A stretch of DNA of 64,000 nucleotides from Nocardia sp. BMG111209 (GTDB lineage: Bacteria > Actinomycetota > Actinomycetes > Mycobacteriales > Mycobacteriaceae): NCBI RefSeq assembly GCF_000381925.1, contig NZ_KB907310.1:496001-560000 (forward strand), in the 5' to 3' direction. The translations under genes and the position numbers were made by a program. Numbering within the stretch: position 1 is the first letter of the stretch; every line of letters begins with the position of its first letter. Below the pieces are notes generated by a model, which was not told the origin of the DNA, ran no database searches, and saw only the letters and a list, made by a program, of their open reading frames with translations. This document shows positions 9,286 to 16,532 of this stretch, one piece after another.

Positions 9286-10179
9286 CTAGGCCCCTTCGGG
9301 CTGCCGGCCGCTGCGCCGGACGCTCTGCGAAACCGAGCGCCGGGTCCATTTCCATTCCGGCATGCGGTGGCGCAGTACGTAACCGGTGACGGTGCCCGCG
9401 ATGCCGAGGAATGCGAGCACCCCGAGACCGCCCTCGCCGGTGCCGATCGCGACGAGGAAGGTCACCACGCACACCGCGACCGTGATCAGATAGGCCGCCA
9501 TATGGTCCGATCCGTACCACTTCACCTGCGCGGCCCGATCCACCACGCGGCGGATCTCCGCGATGTGCGCGCGGACCTCGGTGAATTCCTCGCCACGCAG
9601 ATCGAGTTCCGCGATCCGCGCCAGCATCTCCCGGGAGAAGTCGAGTTGCGCCTCGTTGGTGATACTGCGGCTGTCGTCGGCGAACTCGCTCCACTGATCG
9701 GTGATCGAATCGGCCAGCGCGGCGGCCAGATGCTCCCGGAAGAAGGCATTGTCCGGATGCTTGCGAACCGCCTCCTCGTAGATCGGCAACGCCAATTCGA
9801 GGTTGTCGGCATAGGTGTTCGCGATACCGATCGCGTACAGCGGACTGCCCGGATCGAGCGCCTGCGCCTGTTCGTAGGCCCGGCGGGCGCGCACCCAATC
9901 GCGTGCGCCGCAATGGATGTCGCCGAGGACGCAATGGAAGCGGGGATCGGTGGAATCCAGCCGCAGGGCCTCGGTGACCTCGAACAGGGCGTCGTTGCCG
10001 TGGTCGAGTTCGACGGACGCCTGGGCGCGCAGGAACCAGGCCTCCGCGTCCCCGGGATGCTGATGAGTCCCTTCGCTCGCCGCCATATGGGCCTGGAATC
10101 CGTCGCCGCGGTCGAGATAGTCCTGCGCGATCGACTTCCAGTCCTGCGACGTCTCGCCGGGCAGAGGTTGTGGCTCCAT
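9286..10179 (-). CDS. TPR protein with C-terminal membrane hairpin
   Basis: 297 residues. Residues about 15-170 contain tetratricopeptide-like helices (AEAWFLRAQASVELDHGND; RARRAYEQAQALDPGSPLYA; ALPIYEEAVRKHPDNAFFRE). A helical linker follows, then two membrane helices at about 225-270, ending in a basic arginine-rich tail. Likely a membrane-anchored scaffold for protein-protein contacts. It lies 22 bp after the small membrane gene and 67 bp before the SEFIR gene on the same strand, so joint transcription is likely. No enzymatic motif was seen. Confidence 0.7.
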   Translation of the reverse strand: MEPQPLPGETSQDWKSIAQDYLDRGDGFQAHMAASEGTHQHPGDAEAWFLRAQASVELDHGNDALFEVTEALRLDSTDPRFHCVLGDIHCGARDWVRARRAYEQAQALDPGSPLYAIGIANTYADNLELALPIYEEAVRKHPDNAFFREHLAAALADSITDQWSEFADDSRSITNEAQLDFSREMLARIAELDLRGEEFTEVRAHIAEIRRVVDRAAQVKWYGSDHMAAYLITVAVCVVTFLVAIGTGEGGLGVLAFLGIAGTVTGYVLRHRMPEWKWTRRSVSQSVRRSGRQPEGA

Positions 10180-10201
10180 GAAATAGTCCTGCCTGGTCGC
10201 G

Positions 10202-10594
10202 CTACAGCGCTTCGATCTTCTGAATCAGCTTGTGCCGCTTGAAATACACGCGGTCGCAACACCCCACGATTCCCATCCGCTGCGACCACGACGACATCCA
10301 GGCGGCGACGCCGACTTTCCCGTTGTCCATCGCGGTGATCTTGATCGAGACGACGGGCCTGGAGCTCCCGATCGAACTCAGGCCGAATCCGCGCGCCCGG
10401 TAGTTGAGATCACCGGGGCCCTCGACCGCGCGCCACCACACCGAGCCGAAATGGTCCTCGACCGTGTCGATCACGTGGTTGTAGGGCGCCTTCACATACG
10501 TGTCGATCTGTTTCCGCGCGCCGATACTGAGCACGACCGAGGCGATCAGAACGAATACGACAAAAATTACGAAAAGGATAAATACGACTTCCAT
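10202..10594 (-). CDS. Small membrane protein of unknown function
   Basis: 130 residues. One strongly hydrophobic N-terminal helix (residues 2-24, VVFILFVIFVVFVLIASVVL) is followed by a soluble domain of about 100 residues rich in Trp, Val and Gly (FGSVWWRAVEGPGDLNYRA). No family was recognised. It sits in line with the lipoprotein (26 bp before it) and the TPR gene (22 bp after it). The real start is probably the ATG at 10594. It belongs to the SEFIR-linked cluster by position only. Confidence 0.6.
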   Translation of the reverse strand: MEVVFILFVIFVVFVLIASVVLSIGARKQIDTYVKAPYNHVIDTVEDHFGSVWWRAVEGPGDLNYRARGFGLSSIGSSRPVVSIKITAMDNGKVGVAAWMSSWSQRMGIVGCCDRVYFKRHKLIQKIEAL

Positions 10595-10620
10595 GACGAA
10601 CTCTCGATACCTTCCGAAGC

Positions 10621-10935
10621 TCAGCCCGTGGTGATGTCACGGACCAGTTTGTTCTTGCCGCTGGTCCGGCAGAACGCCTCCGCGGACAACCGGGTGGTGG
10701 TCGTCGACGAGCGATCCGTGCTCTGCCCGGTGCTGCGCAGGTAGGTTTCGATGATCGACTCCTTGCCCGCCTTGTCGCTGGAAAGGAAATCCTTACAAGA
10801 TGTTTCACCACCCCGGGTGCTCTGCGTGGCGCCGGTGTGCGCCGACGCGACGGGACCGCTGTGGGACGAACCGGAACAACCGGCGGCGAGTGTTCCGGCG
10901 GCCAACAGGGTGGCGACAACCGCGACGCGGATCAT
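10621..10935 (-). CDS. Small lipoprotein, HdeA-like cysteine pattern
   Basis: 104 residues starting at ATG 10935, which has AGAGG upstream. The signal peptide ends in a lipobox (LAAGCSGSSHSG), so it is predicted to be lipid-anchored outside the membrane. After a Ser/Thr linker, the C-terminal 60 residues have one Cys near each end (TSCKDFLSSD; EAFCRTSG), reminiscent of small HdeA-like helical domains held by a disulfide. That fold assignment is tentative. It is the first gene of the leftward cluster, 131 bp from the divergent STAND regulator. Confidence 0.6.
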   Translation of the reverse strand: MIRVAVVATLLAAGTLAAGCSGSSHSGPVASAHTGATQSTRGGETSCKDFLSSDKAGKESIIETYLRSTGQSTDRSSTTTTRLSAEAFCRTSGKNKLVRDITTG

Positions 10936-11066
10936 GACTGTTTTTCCTCTCTTGCCGTGAAAGCTGGCGAATACCACTGCATCACGTGCGCAGATCGGTT
11001 TCCTGGACATCTGGAAAGGGCTTGAATACACTGCACGGTGCCGCCACCGGAGACTGGGAGGTGACG

Positions 11067-13370
11067 ATGGCCGGCACACCGCGACGAGCCGTCGATCCGG
11101 ATTCCGCGCTGGAGGATTTCGTTACCGCGTTGAATCGGACCGTGCTGCATGCCGAAAAGCAGCACGGCACAGTGAATCGACGCAATTTAGCGAAACGAAT
11201 GAATATTTCGACCGGCAGCGTGTACGCCTATCTGAACGGCACCACGCTCCCGTCCGCGCCGGTCCTGGAGTCGATGCTCTGCGAACTGCAACTCGACGGG
11301 ACCGCCATCGGGCGATTGCAGACCCTGCGCGACCAGGTCGAGATCGCCCGGCGGACCCGGCGGGACCGCGGCGCGCCACCGTCGCCGGGCGGAGCGTATG
11401 CCGCCGCGCTGCCCAGGGATACCGGCCGGCTGTGGGGCCGGGAAACCGAACTCGCACAACTGCTCACGGCGCTGACCGCGCCGGACCCGGCGATATGCGT
11501 ACTGTCCGGGGCCGGCGGTGTCGGGAAGACCGCGCTGGCGGTGCGGGCCGCGCGCAGCCTGGAGAAGGAATTTCCCGACGGCTGCCTGTTTCTCGACCTG
11601 CACGGCTACGCCGGCGGTCCGGTGATGTCCGCGGGCGAGGCCGCGGGCAGACTGCTGCGGCAGGCGAAGGCCGCGCCGGAATCGGTGCCCGCGCAACCGG
11701 AGGATCGGCTGACCGCACTGCGTGAGCTGCTGCGCGACCGGTGCGTATTGCTGGTGCTGGACAACGTACTCGACGCCGCGCACATCGAGCCGTTGCTGCC
11801 CACCGACGGCATCGGCCGGGTATTGCTCACGAGCCGAAGCAATCTCAACGGTATCGACGATGCGTACCGGCTCACGGTGGCGCCGTTGTCGGACGCGGAC
11901 TCGGCGGAGATGGCGGACGAACTCGTCGCGGATCTGCCCGCCGACCGTCGCCCGTCCCGGGAACAGTTGGCGGCCATGACCGATCGATGCCACGGGCTGC
12001 CGATCGCGATCCGGATCGCCGCGGCGGTCGTGCACACCGAGTCGTGGCCGAGTGCGGACGAGGACGCCGCCGGCCTCGGGATATTCCACGACGGGGACCG
12101 GGATCTGCAGGCGCTGTTCGAATATTCGGTGGCGCGGTTACCGGCGGAGCACGCCCGGACCTTCACCCTGCTCGGACTGCATCGCGGCCCCGACTTCGAT
12201 CTCGCGGCGGTCGCCGCACTGGCGAGCGTCGACGGGAGTGCCGCCCGCCGTACGGTACGGCACCTGATCGAGGTCAACCTGCTGTCGGTGCCTCGCGTCG
12301 GCCGGTACGAATTCCATGATCTGATCGGAGCTTTCGCCCGGCAGCGCGCGGAATCGACGCTCACCGCGGCGGAATGCGCACAGGCCGAGGAACGGATGGT
12401 CGACCACTACCTCTCGACCGCGGACGCGGCCGACCGGCTGCTCACCCCCACCCGGCACCGCGCGAGCATGGCCCCTACAGTGCCGCACACCGCGCGGCCG
12501 ATGCGCGAATACCGTGATGCCATCGCGCAATTGACCGCGGACCGGGACAATCTGGCGGTCGCGTCGCGCACCGCGTTCGACCGCGGCCGCGACGAACCGT
12601 GCTGGCAGTTGGCCTTCGCGATCCGCGAATTCGCCTTCATCACCCACGATATCGACCTCTGGCGACGGACCCACGAAGCCGCCCTGGCCGCCGCCGAACG
12701 TGCCGCCGACACCTACGCCGAGGCGGTGACCTGCAACAATCTGGGACTGGCCGAGCTGTCGGGCGGTAACGTCGCGGCCGCGTCCGCACTGTACCGGCGG
12801 GCACTGCTGCGATTCGAGCAGATCGGCGACCCGTACGGTCGGCATATCTCGCTCGCGCACGACGCCTGGGCCGACTACCTGTCCGGAAACCTCGAAGAAG
12901 CCCGCCGCAAGAGCGAAGCGGCGCTGGCCTACCTCGCCACCGGGGGCGCCCCGCGAAATGTGGCGATCCTGCTGCGGGACACCGCGACCATCGAGATCGC
13001 CCTCGGCCGGTACGAGGAGGCGGTGCGGATGGTGCGCCGGGCGCTCGAGGTGTTCCATGCCCAGCGCCTGCATTTCGACGAGGCGATCGCGTACAACGTG
13101 CTCGGCCGGGCCTACCGGCAACTCGATGCGCTGCGCCAGGCGGCCGACATGTTCTCGCACGCAGTGGAACTCGCGACCCGATCGGGCAGCGTGCTCGAAG
13201 CGGCCCGCGGTCACGAGGGCCTGGGTGAGATCGCCACGGCCGAGACCAACTGGCCCGCGGCCCGAATGCACTGGCAGCGCGCACTCGCCGGCTACACCGC
13301 ACTGCGGGACCGGCCGCGCCAGGACGAGATGCGTGCGAAGCTGGCCGAGCTACCGGGCAACGACCACTGA
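11067..13370 (+). CDS. HTH / NB-ARC / TPR STAND regulator
   Basis: 767 residues. Residues about 15-75 form an XRE-like helix-turn-helix (NRRNLAKRMNISTGSVYAYL). The NB-ARC ATPase follows with Walker A GAGGVGKT at 148-155, Walker B CVLLVLDNV and a winged-helix part. Residues about 440-767 are TPR-like helices. The layout resembles AfsR-type actinobacterial STAND regulators, but with an XRE head instead of the SARP DNA-binding domain. ATG 11067 is preceded by GGGAGG. It diverges from the lipoprotein-TPR-SEFIR cluster, so it probably controls that cluster or forms part of it. Confidence 0.8.
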   Translation: MAGTPRRAVDPDSALEDFVTALNRTVLHAEKQHGTVNRRNLAKRMNISTGSVYAYLNGTTLPSAPVLESMLCELQLDGTAIGRLQTLRDQVEIARRTRRDRGAPPSPGGAYAAALPRDTGRLWGRETELAQLLTALTAPDPAICVLSGAGGVGKTALAVRAARSLEKEFPDGCLFLDLHGYAGGPVMSAGEAAGRLLRQAKAAPESVPAQPEDRLTALRELLRDRCVLLVLDNVLDAAHIEPLLPTDGIGRVLLTSRSNLNGIDDAYRLTVAPLSDADSAEMADELVADLPADRRPSREQLAAMTDRCHGLPIAIRIAAAVVHTESWPSADEDAAGLGIFHDGDRDLQALFEYSVARLPAEHARTFTLLGLHRGPDFDLAAVAALASVDGSAARRTVRHLIEVNLLSVPRVGRYEFHDLIGAFARQRAESTLTAAECAQAEERMVDHYLSTADAADRLLTPTRHRASMAPTVPHTARPMREYRDAIAQLTADRDNLAVASRTAFDRGRDEPCWQLAFAIREFAFITHDIDLWRRTHEAALAAAERAADTYAEAVTCNNLGLAELSGGNVAAASALYRRALLRFEQIGDPYGRHISLAHDAWADYLSGNLEEARRKSEAALAYLATGGAPRNVAILLRDTATIEIALGRYEEAVRMVRRALEVFHAQRLHFDEAIAYNVLGRAYRQLDALRQAADMFSHAVELATRSGSVLEAARGHEGLGEIATAETNWPAARMHWQRALAGYTALRDRPRQDEMRAKLAELPGNDH

Positions 13371-13390
13371 AACCGTTGCCCGGCAACCGG

Positions 13391-13516
13391 TTACGGCGCG
13401 TACGCCTTCCACTCGAACTTGCACCACTGGCAGATGTACTTCTGCCAGCTCTGCCGATCCTTCTCCCCGACATCCATGCCGGTCTTCTTGGAACACTGCG
13501 GGCAAATCTCGGCCAT
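13391..13516 (-). CDS. 41-residue zinc-ribbon micro-protein
   Basis: A very short gene with a strong start: AAAGGAG nine bases before the ATG at 13516. The product has two CxxC knuckles, CPQC at 5-8 and CQWC at 29-32, separated by a charged stretch (KKTGMDVGEKDRQ) and followed by KFEWKAYAP. This is a classic compact zinc ribbon. It ends 20 bp past the STAND regulator stop, in convergent orientation. No specific family was recognised; a nucleic-acid- or protein-binding role is possible. Confidence 0.7.
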   Translation of the reverse strand: MAEICPQCSKKTGMDVGEKDRQSWQKYICQWCKFEWKAYAP

Positions 13517-13719
13517 GATCACGTTCTCCTTTCGGTCCCTCCCATGAGGCCGGTCGGCGCGGCCGATCGCACCCGAGGCTGGAAAGCCCTGAAAAACACC
13601 GAAAAGTACTGCGACGCTGCATTGTTCCCACCCGGCACGGCCCCACTTAGCATCGGTTCATGCCGTCCCCGCACGGCCACCCGGGGCCCGCGCGCTCCCG
13701 AGCCCAGTGGAGGAATGCC

Positions 13720-14295
13720 ATGTCCACCGCGCTGATCGCCGCCGGCGCCAGCATTTTCGTGGCCGCCCTGACCTTCCTGCTGACCCAGCGCGGCCTGGTC
13801 CTCCAGGAACGCCGGCACGCCCGCCTGATCCGGATCAGCAGTCAGCTCGCCGAACTGTACGCACCGCTGCGGGTCCTCGTGGACGTCAACGAACACGTCT
13901 GGGAATCGCTGCGGGCGTCCGGACTGCCACCGCGCGCCGAACGCCGCCCCGACGGCCCCGCGGACTGGCGACGATGGCGCGACCACGTCCTCATGCCCGC
14001 GAACCGCGCGATGCGCGACCTGATCCTGGAACACGCCGACCTGCTGGTGGAGGCACCCGCCCCGGATCCGCTCGGCGAATTCTGCGCCCACGTGGCCGCA
14101 CTCGAGGTCGCCCTCGCCGCCGAGGCCACCGGCACCATCGTGCCCCCACTCGTCCGGCACCCCGGCGACCCGTTCGTCTCCCACGTCCGGAACACCTTCG
14201 CCCAGCTCACCTCGGAACGGCAGCGCCTGCTCACCACCCGCCTGCACCGCCCCGCCCGACTCGACGCGCTCCGCCGGTTCCGGTATCGCGCGTGA
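13720..14295 (+). CDS. Membrane-anchored helical protein, unknown function
   Basis: 191 residues from ATG 13720, which has GTGGAGG six bases upstream. One N-terminal membrane helix (TALIAAGASIFVAALTFLLT) is followed by a mostly helical, arginine-rich cytosolic domain (QERRHARLIRISSQLAELYA; WRRWRDHVLMPANRAMRDLI). No named family was recognised. It lies 203 bp from the zinc-ribbon start, in divergent orientation. Confidence 0.6.
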   Translation: MSTALIAAGASIFVAALTFLLTQRGLVLQERRHARLIRISSQLAELYAPLRVLVDVNEHVWESLRASGLPPRAERRPDGPADWRRWRDHVLMPANRAMRDLILEHADLLVEAPAPDPLGEFCAHVAALEVALAAEATGTIVPPLVRHPGDPFVSHVRNTFAQLTSERQRLLTTRLHRPARLDALRRFRYRA

Positions 14296-14377
14296 CGGCG
14301 GGCTCCGCAGCGGTACGTCACGGCGACGTCGGATGACGGATGCGCGGCAGGAGAACCGGACGCACAGTGGAGGAACA

Positions 14378-14407
14378 GTGCCGTTCCCCGAAAGGACACC
14401 ACTATGA
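14378..14407 (+). CDS. Possible 9-codon leader peptide
   Basis: GTG at 14378 has a good Shine-Dalgarno (GGAGG, four bases upstream) and encodes VPFPERTPL. Its TGA overlaps the ATG of the next small ORF (ATGA), an arrangement typical of translational coupling. There is no evidence that it is expressed. Confidence 0.25.
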   Translation: MPFPERTPL

Positions 14408-14589
14408 CCGGCAGCCGAATCCCGATGCGGGTGATCGCGGCGTTGCGGGCCGTGGTGGCCGCGGGCAGTCTCGCCGTCGCGTGCACCGCGAGCACGATCA
14501 CGCTCACCGGGCCGACCGAAGACGCGCCGCGACCGGCCGCGGTGCGGGTACAGGGTGCCGGTTCGCGCCGGCGGGTGTCGCCGATGTGA
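14404..14589 (+). CDS. Possible small exported peptide
   Basis: 61 residues with a hydrophobic N-terminal segment (RVIAALRAVVAAGSLAVACT) that could be a signal or lipobox-like sequence, then a short Pro/Arg-rich tail. AAAGGA lies eight bases upstream. Codon use is not distinctive and no family was recognised, so this is a weak call. Confidence 0.35.
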   Translation: MTGSRIPMRVIAALRAVVAAGSLAVACTASTITLTGPTEDAPRPAAVRVQGAGSRRRVSPM

Positions 14590-14628
14590 TGCGGACCTCG
14601 GGGCGAACGGCTCGCTGATACGCGCTGG

Positions 14629-14634
14629 TAGCCT
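14629..14634 (+). promoter_or_regulatory. -10 box for leaderless transcript before ABC-F gene
   Basis: TAGCCT fits the actinobacterial TANNNT -10 consensus and ends six bases before GTG 14641, so transcription would begin at or next to that start codon. No convincing -35 was seen. Confidence 0.5.
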
Positions 14635-14640
14635 GGTCAC

Positions 14641-14670
14641 GTGCTCATCGAGGAAGTCGACAGACTCTAG
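14641..14670 (+). CDS. Candidate 9-codon regulatory leader peptide
   Basis: GTG CTC ATC GAG GAA GTC GAC AGA CTC TAG encodes VLIEEVDRL. It follows a -10 box directly, so it would be translated from a leaderless mRNA. The stop codon's last base is the first base of a GC-rich hairpin (14670-14689). This layout resembles ribosome-sensing leaders placed before antibiotic-resistance ABC-F genes. Function is inferred from layout only. Confidence 0.4.
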   Translation: MLIEEVDRL

Positions 14671-14689
14671 CCGCCCGGTCGAAGGCGGC
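14670..14689 (+). terminator. Attenuator-like hairpin in ABC-F leader
   Basis: Stem GCCGCC (14670-14675), loop CGGTCGAA and stem GGCGGC (14684-14689), followed by gcttctcctc. It overlaps the stop codon of the mini-ORF by one base, so a ribosome at the stop would disrupt it. Confidence 0.4.
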
Positions 14690-14773
14690 GCTTCTCCTCA
14701 CGCATTCCGCTCGGTATCCGAATCGGGCGAATCGTCACGCCTTCGTCTGCCTCCGCATCGTTTCCGAATCGTC

Positions 14774-14829
14774 CGCGCCGGTGGGTCATCGCGACCCGGC
14801 GCGATCTATGCGGCCGCTCGCAGTGCGAG
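14774..14829 (+). promoter_or_regulatory. Two hairpins just before ABC-F start
   Basis: First hairpin: CGCGCC (14774-14779) pairs with GGCGCG (14798-14803) and GGGTC (14783-14787) with GACCC (14793-14797), leaving a 3-base bulge. Second hairpin: GCTCGC (14815-14820), loop AGT, GCGAGC (14824-14829), ending five bases before the first possible ATG at 14835. The second would hide the only purine-rich stretch near the start. Confidence 0.4.
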
Positions 14830-14849
14830 CAGAAATGAGTCGACGACCC

Positions 14850-16445
14850 ATGTCCACATCCGTACCTTCCGCGATCACCCTGCAGAATCTGTCCTTCGAA
14901 TGGCCCGACGGCACGGTCGCGCTGGCCGGGCTCACCGGGACCCTGTCCGCCGGGCGCACCGGTCTGATCGGCCGCAACGGCGCCGGTAAATCGACGTTGC
15001 TGCGGCTGATCGCCGGAATCCTCACCCCGACGTCCGGGCGGATCGAGACCACCGGCGAGGTGGGATATCTGCCCCAGACGCTGACCCTCGGCCGCGAGGC
15101 CACCATCGCCGACCTGCTCGCAATCGCGGACCAGCGCGCCGCCCTGCGCGCGATCGAATCCGGCGAGACCGGGGCCGAGCACTTCGACACGATCGGCGAC
15201 GACTGGGACATCGAATCCCGGGCCGAGGAGGCGTTGCACGAGATCGGTTTCGGCGCAGCCGATCTCGATCGGCGGGTGGGGGAGATCTCCGGTGGTGAGG
15301 CCGTACTGGTCGCCGTCACCGGCCTGCGGGTCCGGCGCACACCCATCACCCTGCTCGACGAACCGACCAACAACCTCGACCGCGAAACCCGCGCGAAACT
15401 CACCACATTCGTGGATTCGTGGCCCGGCACCCTCGTGGTGGTGAGCCACGATCTCGAACTGCTCGAGCATATGGATGCCACCGCCGAGCTGCGTGGGGGA
15501 ACACTCGAGGTGTTCGGCGGGCCGTACCGTGCGTGGCAGCAATACGTCGAGCAGGAACAGGCGGCGGCCGCGCAGGCGGCACGGACCGCCGAACAGGCGT
15601 TGAAAGTCGAGAAGCGGCAACGGATCGAGGCCGAGACCAAGCTCGCCCGGCGCGAGCGCACCGCCCGCGCCACCCAGCGCGACGGCGGCATTCCCCGGAT
15701 CCTCGCCGGGAACCGGGCCAGCCGGGCACAGGGTTCGGCCGGGGCGATGCGATCGACGCTCGACGCGAAAGTCCGTGCGGCCCAGGATGCTTCGGATGCG
15801 GCCGCCGCGCGTGTCCGGCAGGACGAACACATCCATCTCGACCTGCCCGACCCCGATGTGCCGCGCAGCCGGCGCATCGCCGAATTGGGCGACGGTGCGC
15901 GGCGAGTCGTCATCCAGGGGCCGGAACACGTTGCGCTGGTCGGTCCCAACGGCGCGGGTAAGTCGACCCTGCTCGAGACGCTGCTCAGCGGGCGGGATCC
16001 GGAACGGGCCACGCTGCACACCGACCGGGTGGGCTACCTGCCGCAACGGCTGGACGGTCTCGACGAGAATGCCGGTGCGCTGGCGAATGTCGCCGCGGTG
16101 GCCACCGCCACCCCGACGGCCGTGATCCGCAACCATCTGGCCCGGCTGCTGCTGCGCGGCAGCAGCGTGGAGCGGCCGGTGTCGACGCTCTCGGGTGGGG
16201 AGCGGTTCCGAGTATCGCTGGCGCGCTTGCTGTTCGCCGATCCGCCGGCGCAACTGCTGATCCTCGACGAGCCCACCAACAATCTCGATATCGCCAGCGT
16301 CGATCAACTGGTCGACGCGCTCGCCGACTATCGAGGCGCGATCCTGGTCGTCAGCCACGACCATCCGTTTCTGCGGCGGATCGGCATCGACGTCGTCATC
16401 GAGGTGGACTCGCACGGAAATCTGCGGCAGCGCGCCGAGTTGTGA
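14850..16445 (+). CDS. ABC-F ribosome-associated ATPase
   Basis: 531 residues with two ABC domains and no membrane segments. Domain 1 has GRNGAGKST, an atypical signature [12 protein letters not shown], and [10 protein letters not shown]. Domain 2 has [19 protein letters not shown] and [11 protein letters not shown]. The inter-domain linker is long and charged (about residues 225-300), as in ABC-F factors that enter the ribosomal E site. ABC-F proteins either protect ribosomes from antibiotics or act in translation; the hairpin-rich leader favours an inducible protective role. ATG 14850 is chosen, with an in-frame ATG at 14835 as alternative; neither has a clear Shine-Dalgarno. A strong terminator follows. 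Confidence 0.82.
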   Translation: MSTSVPSAITLQNLSFEWPDGTVALAGLTGTLSAGRTGLIGRNGAGKSTLLRLIAGILTPTSGRIETTGEVGYLPQTLTLGREATIADLLAIADQRAALRAIESGETGAEHFDTIGDDWDIESRAEEALHEIGFGAADLDRRVGEISGGEAVLVAVTGLRVRRTPITLLDEPTNNLDRETRAKLTTFVDSWPGTLVVVSHDLELLEHMDATAELRGGTLEVFGGPYRAWQQYVEQEQAAAAQAARTAEQALKVEKRQRIEAETKLARRERTARATQRDGGIPRILAGNRASRAQGSAGAMRSTLDAKVRAAQDASDAAAARVRQDEHIHLDLPDPDVPRSRRIAELGDGARRVVIQGPEHVALVGPNGAGKSTLLETLLSGRDPERATLHTDRVGYLPQRLDGLDENAGALANVAAVATATPTAVIRNHLARLLLRGSSVERPVSTLSGGERFRVSLARLLFADPPAQLLILDEPTNNLDIASVDQLVDALADYRGAILVVSHDHPFLRRIGIDVVIEVDSHGNLRQRAEL

Positions 16446-16451
16446 TCCCCT

Positions 16452-16482
16452 CGGAGCCGGGTACCGCGGGTGCCCGGCTCCG
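16452..16482 (+). terminator. Rho-independent-type terminator after ABC-F gene
   Basis: A 10-bp perfect stem, CGGAGCCGGG and CCCGGCTCCG, with an 11-base loop, sits six bases after the ABC-F stop and between convergent genes, so it could serve both. There is no U-run, which is usual in high-GC actinobacteria. Confidence 0.65.
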
Positions 16483-16532
16483 GGATCTCTCGGAGGTGGT
16501 CGGCGTCGATGACGGCTCGGGCGAATGGTCGA

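Noticed and set aside
14667..16415. 582-codon minus frame opposite the ABC-F gene
   Set aside because: No protein-like motifs, while the + strand carries both Walker A and both signature motifs.
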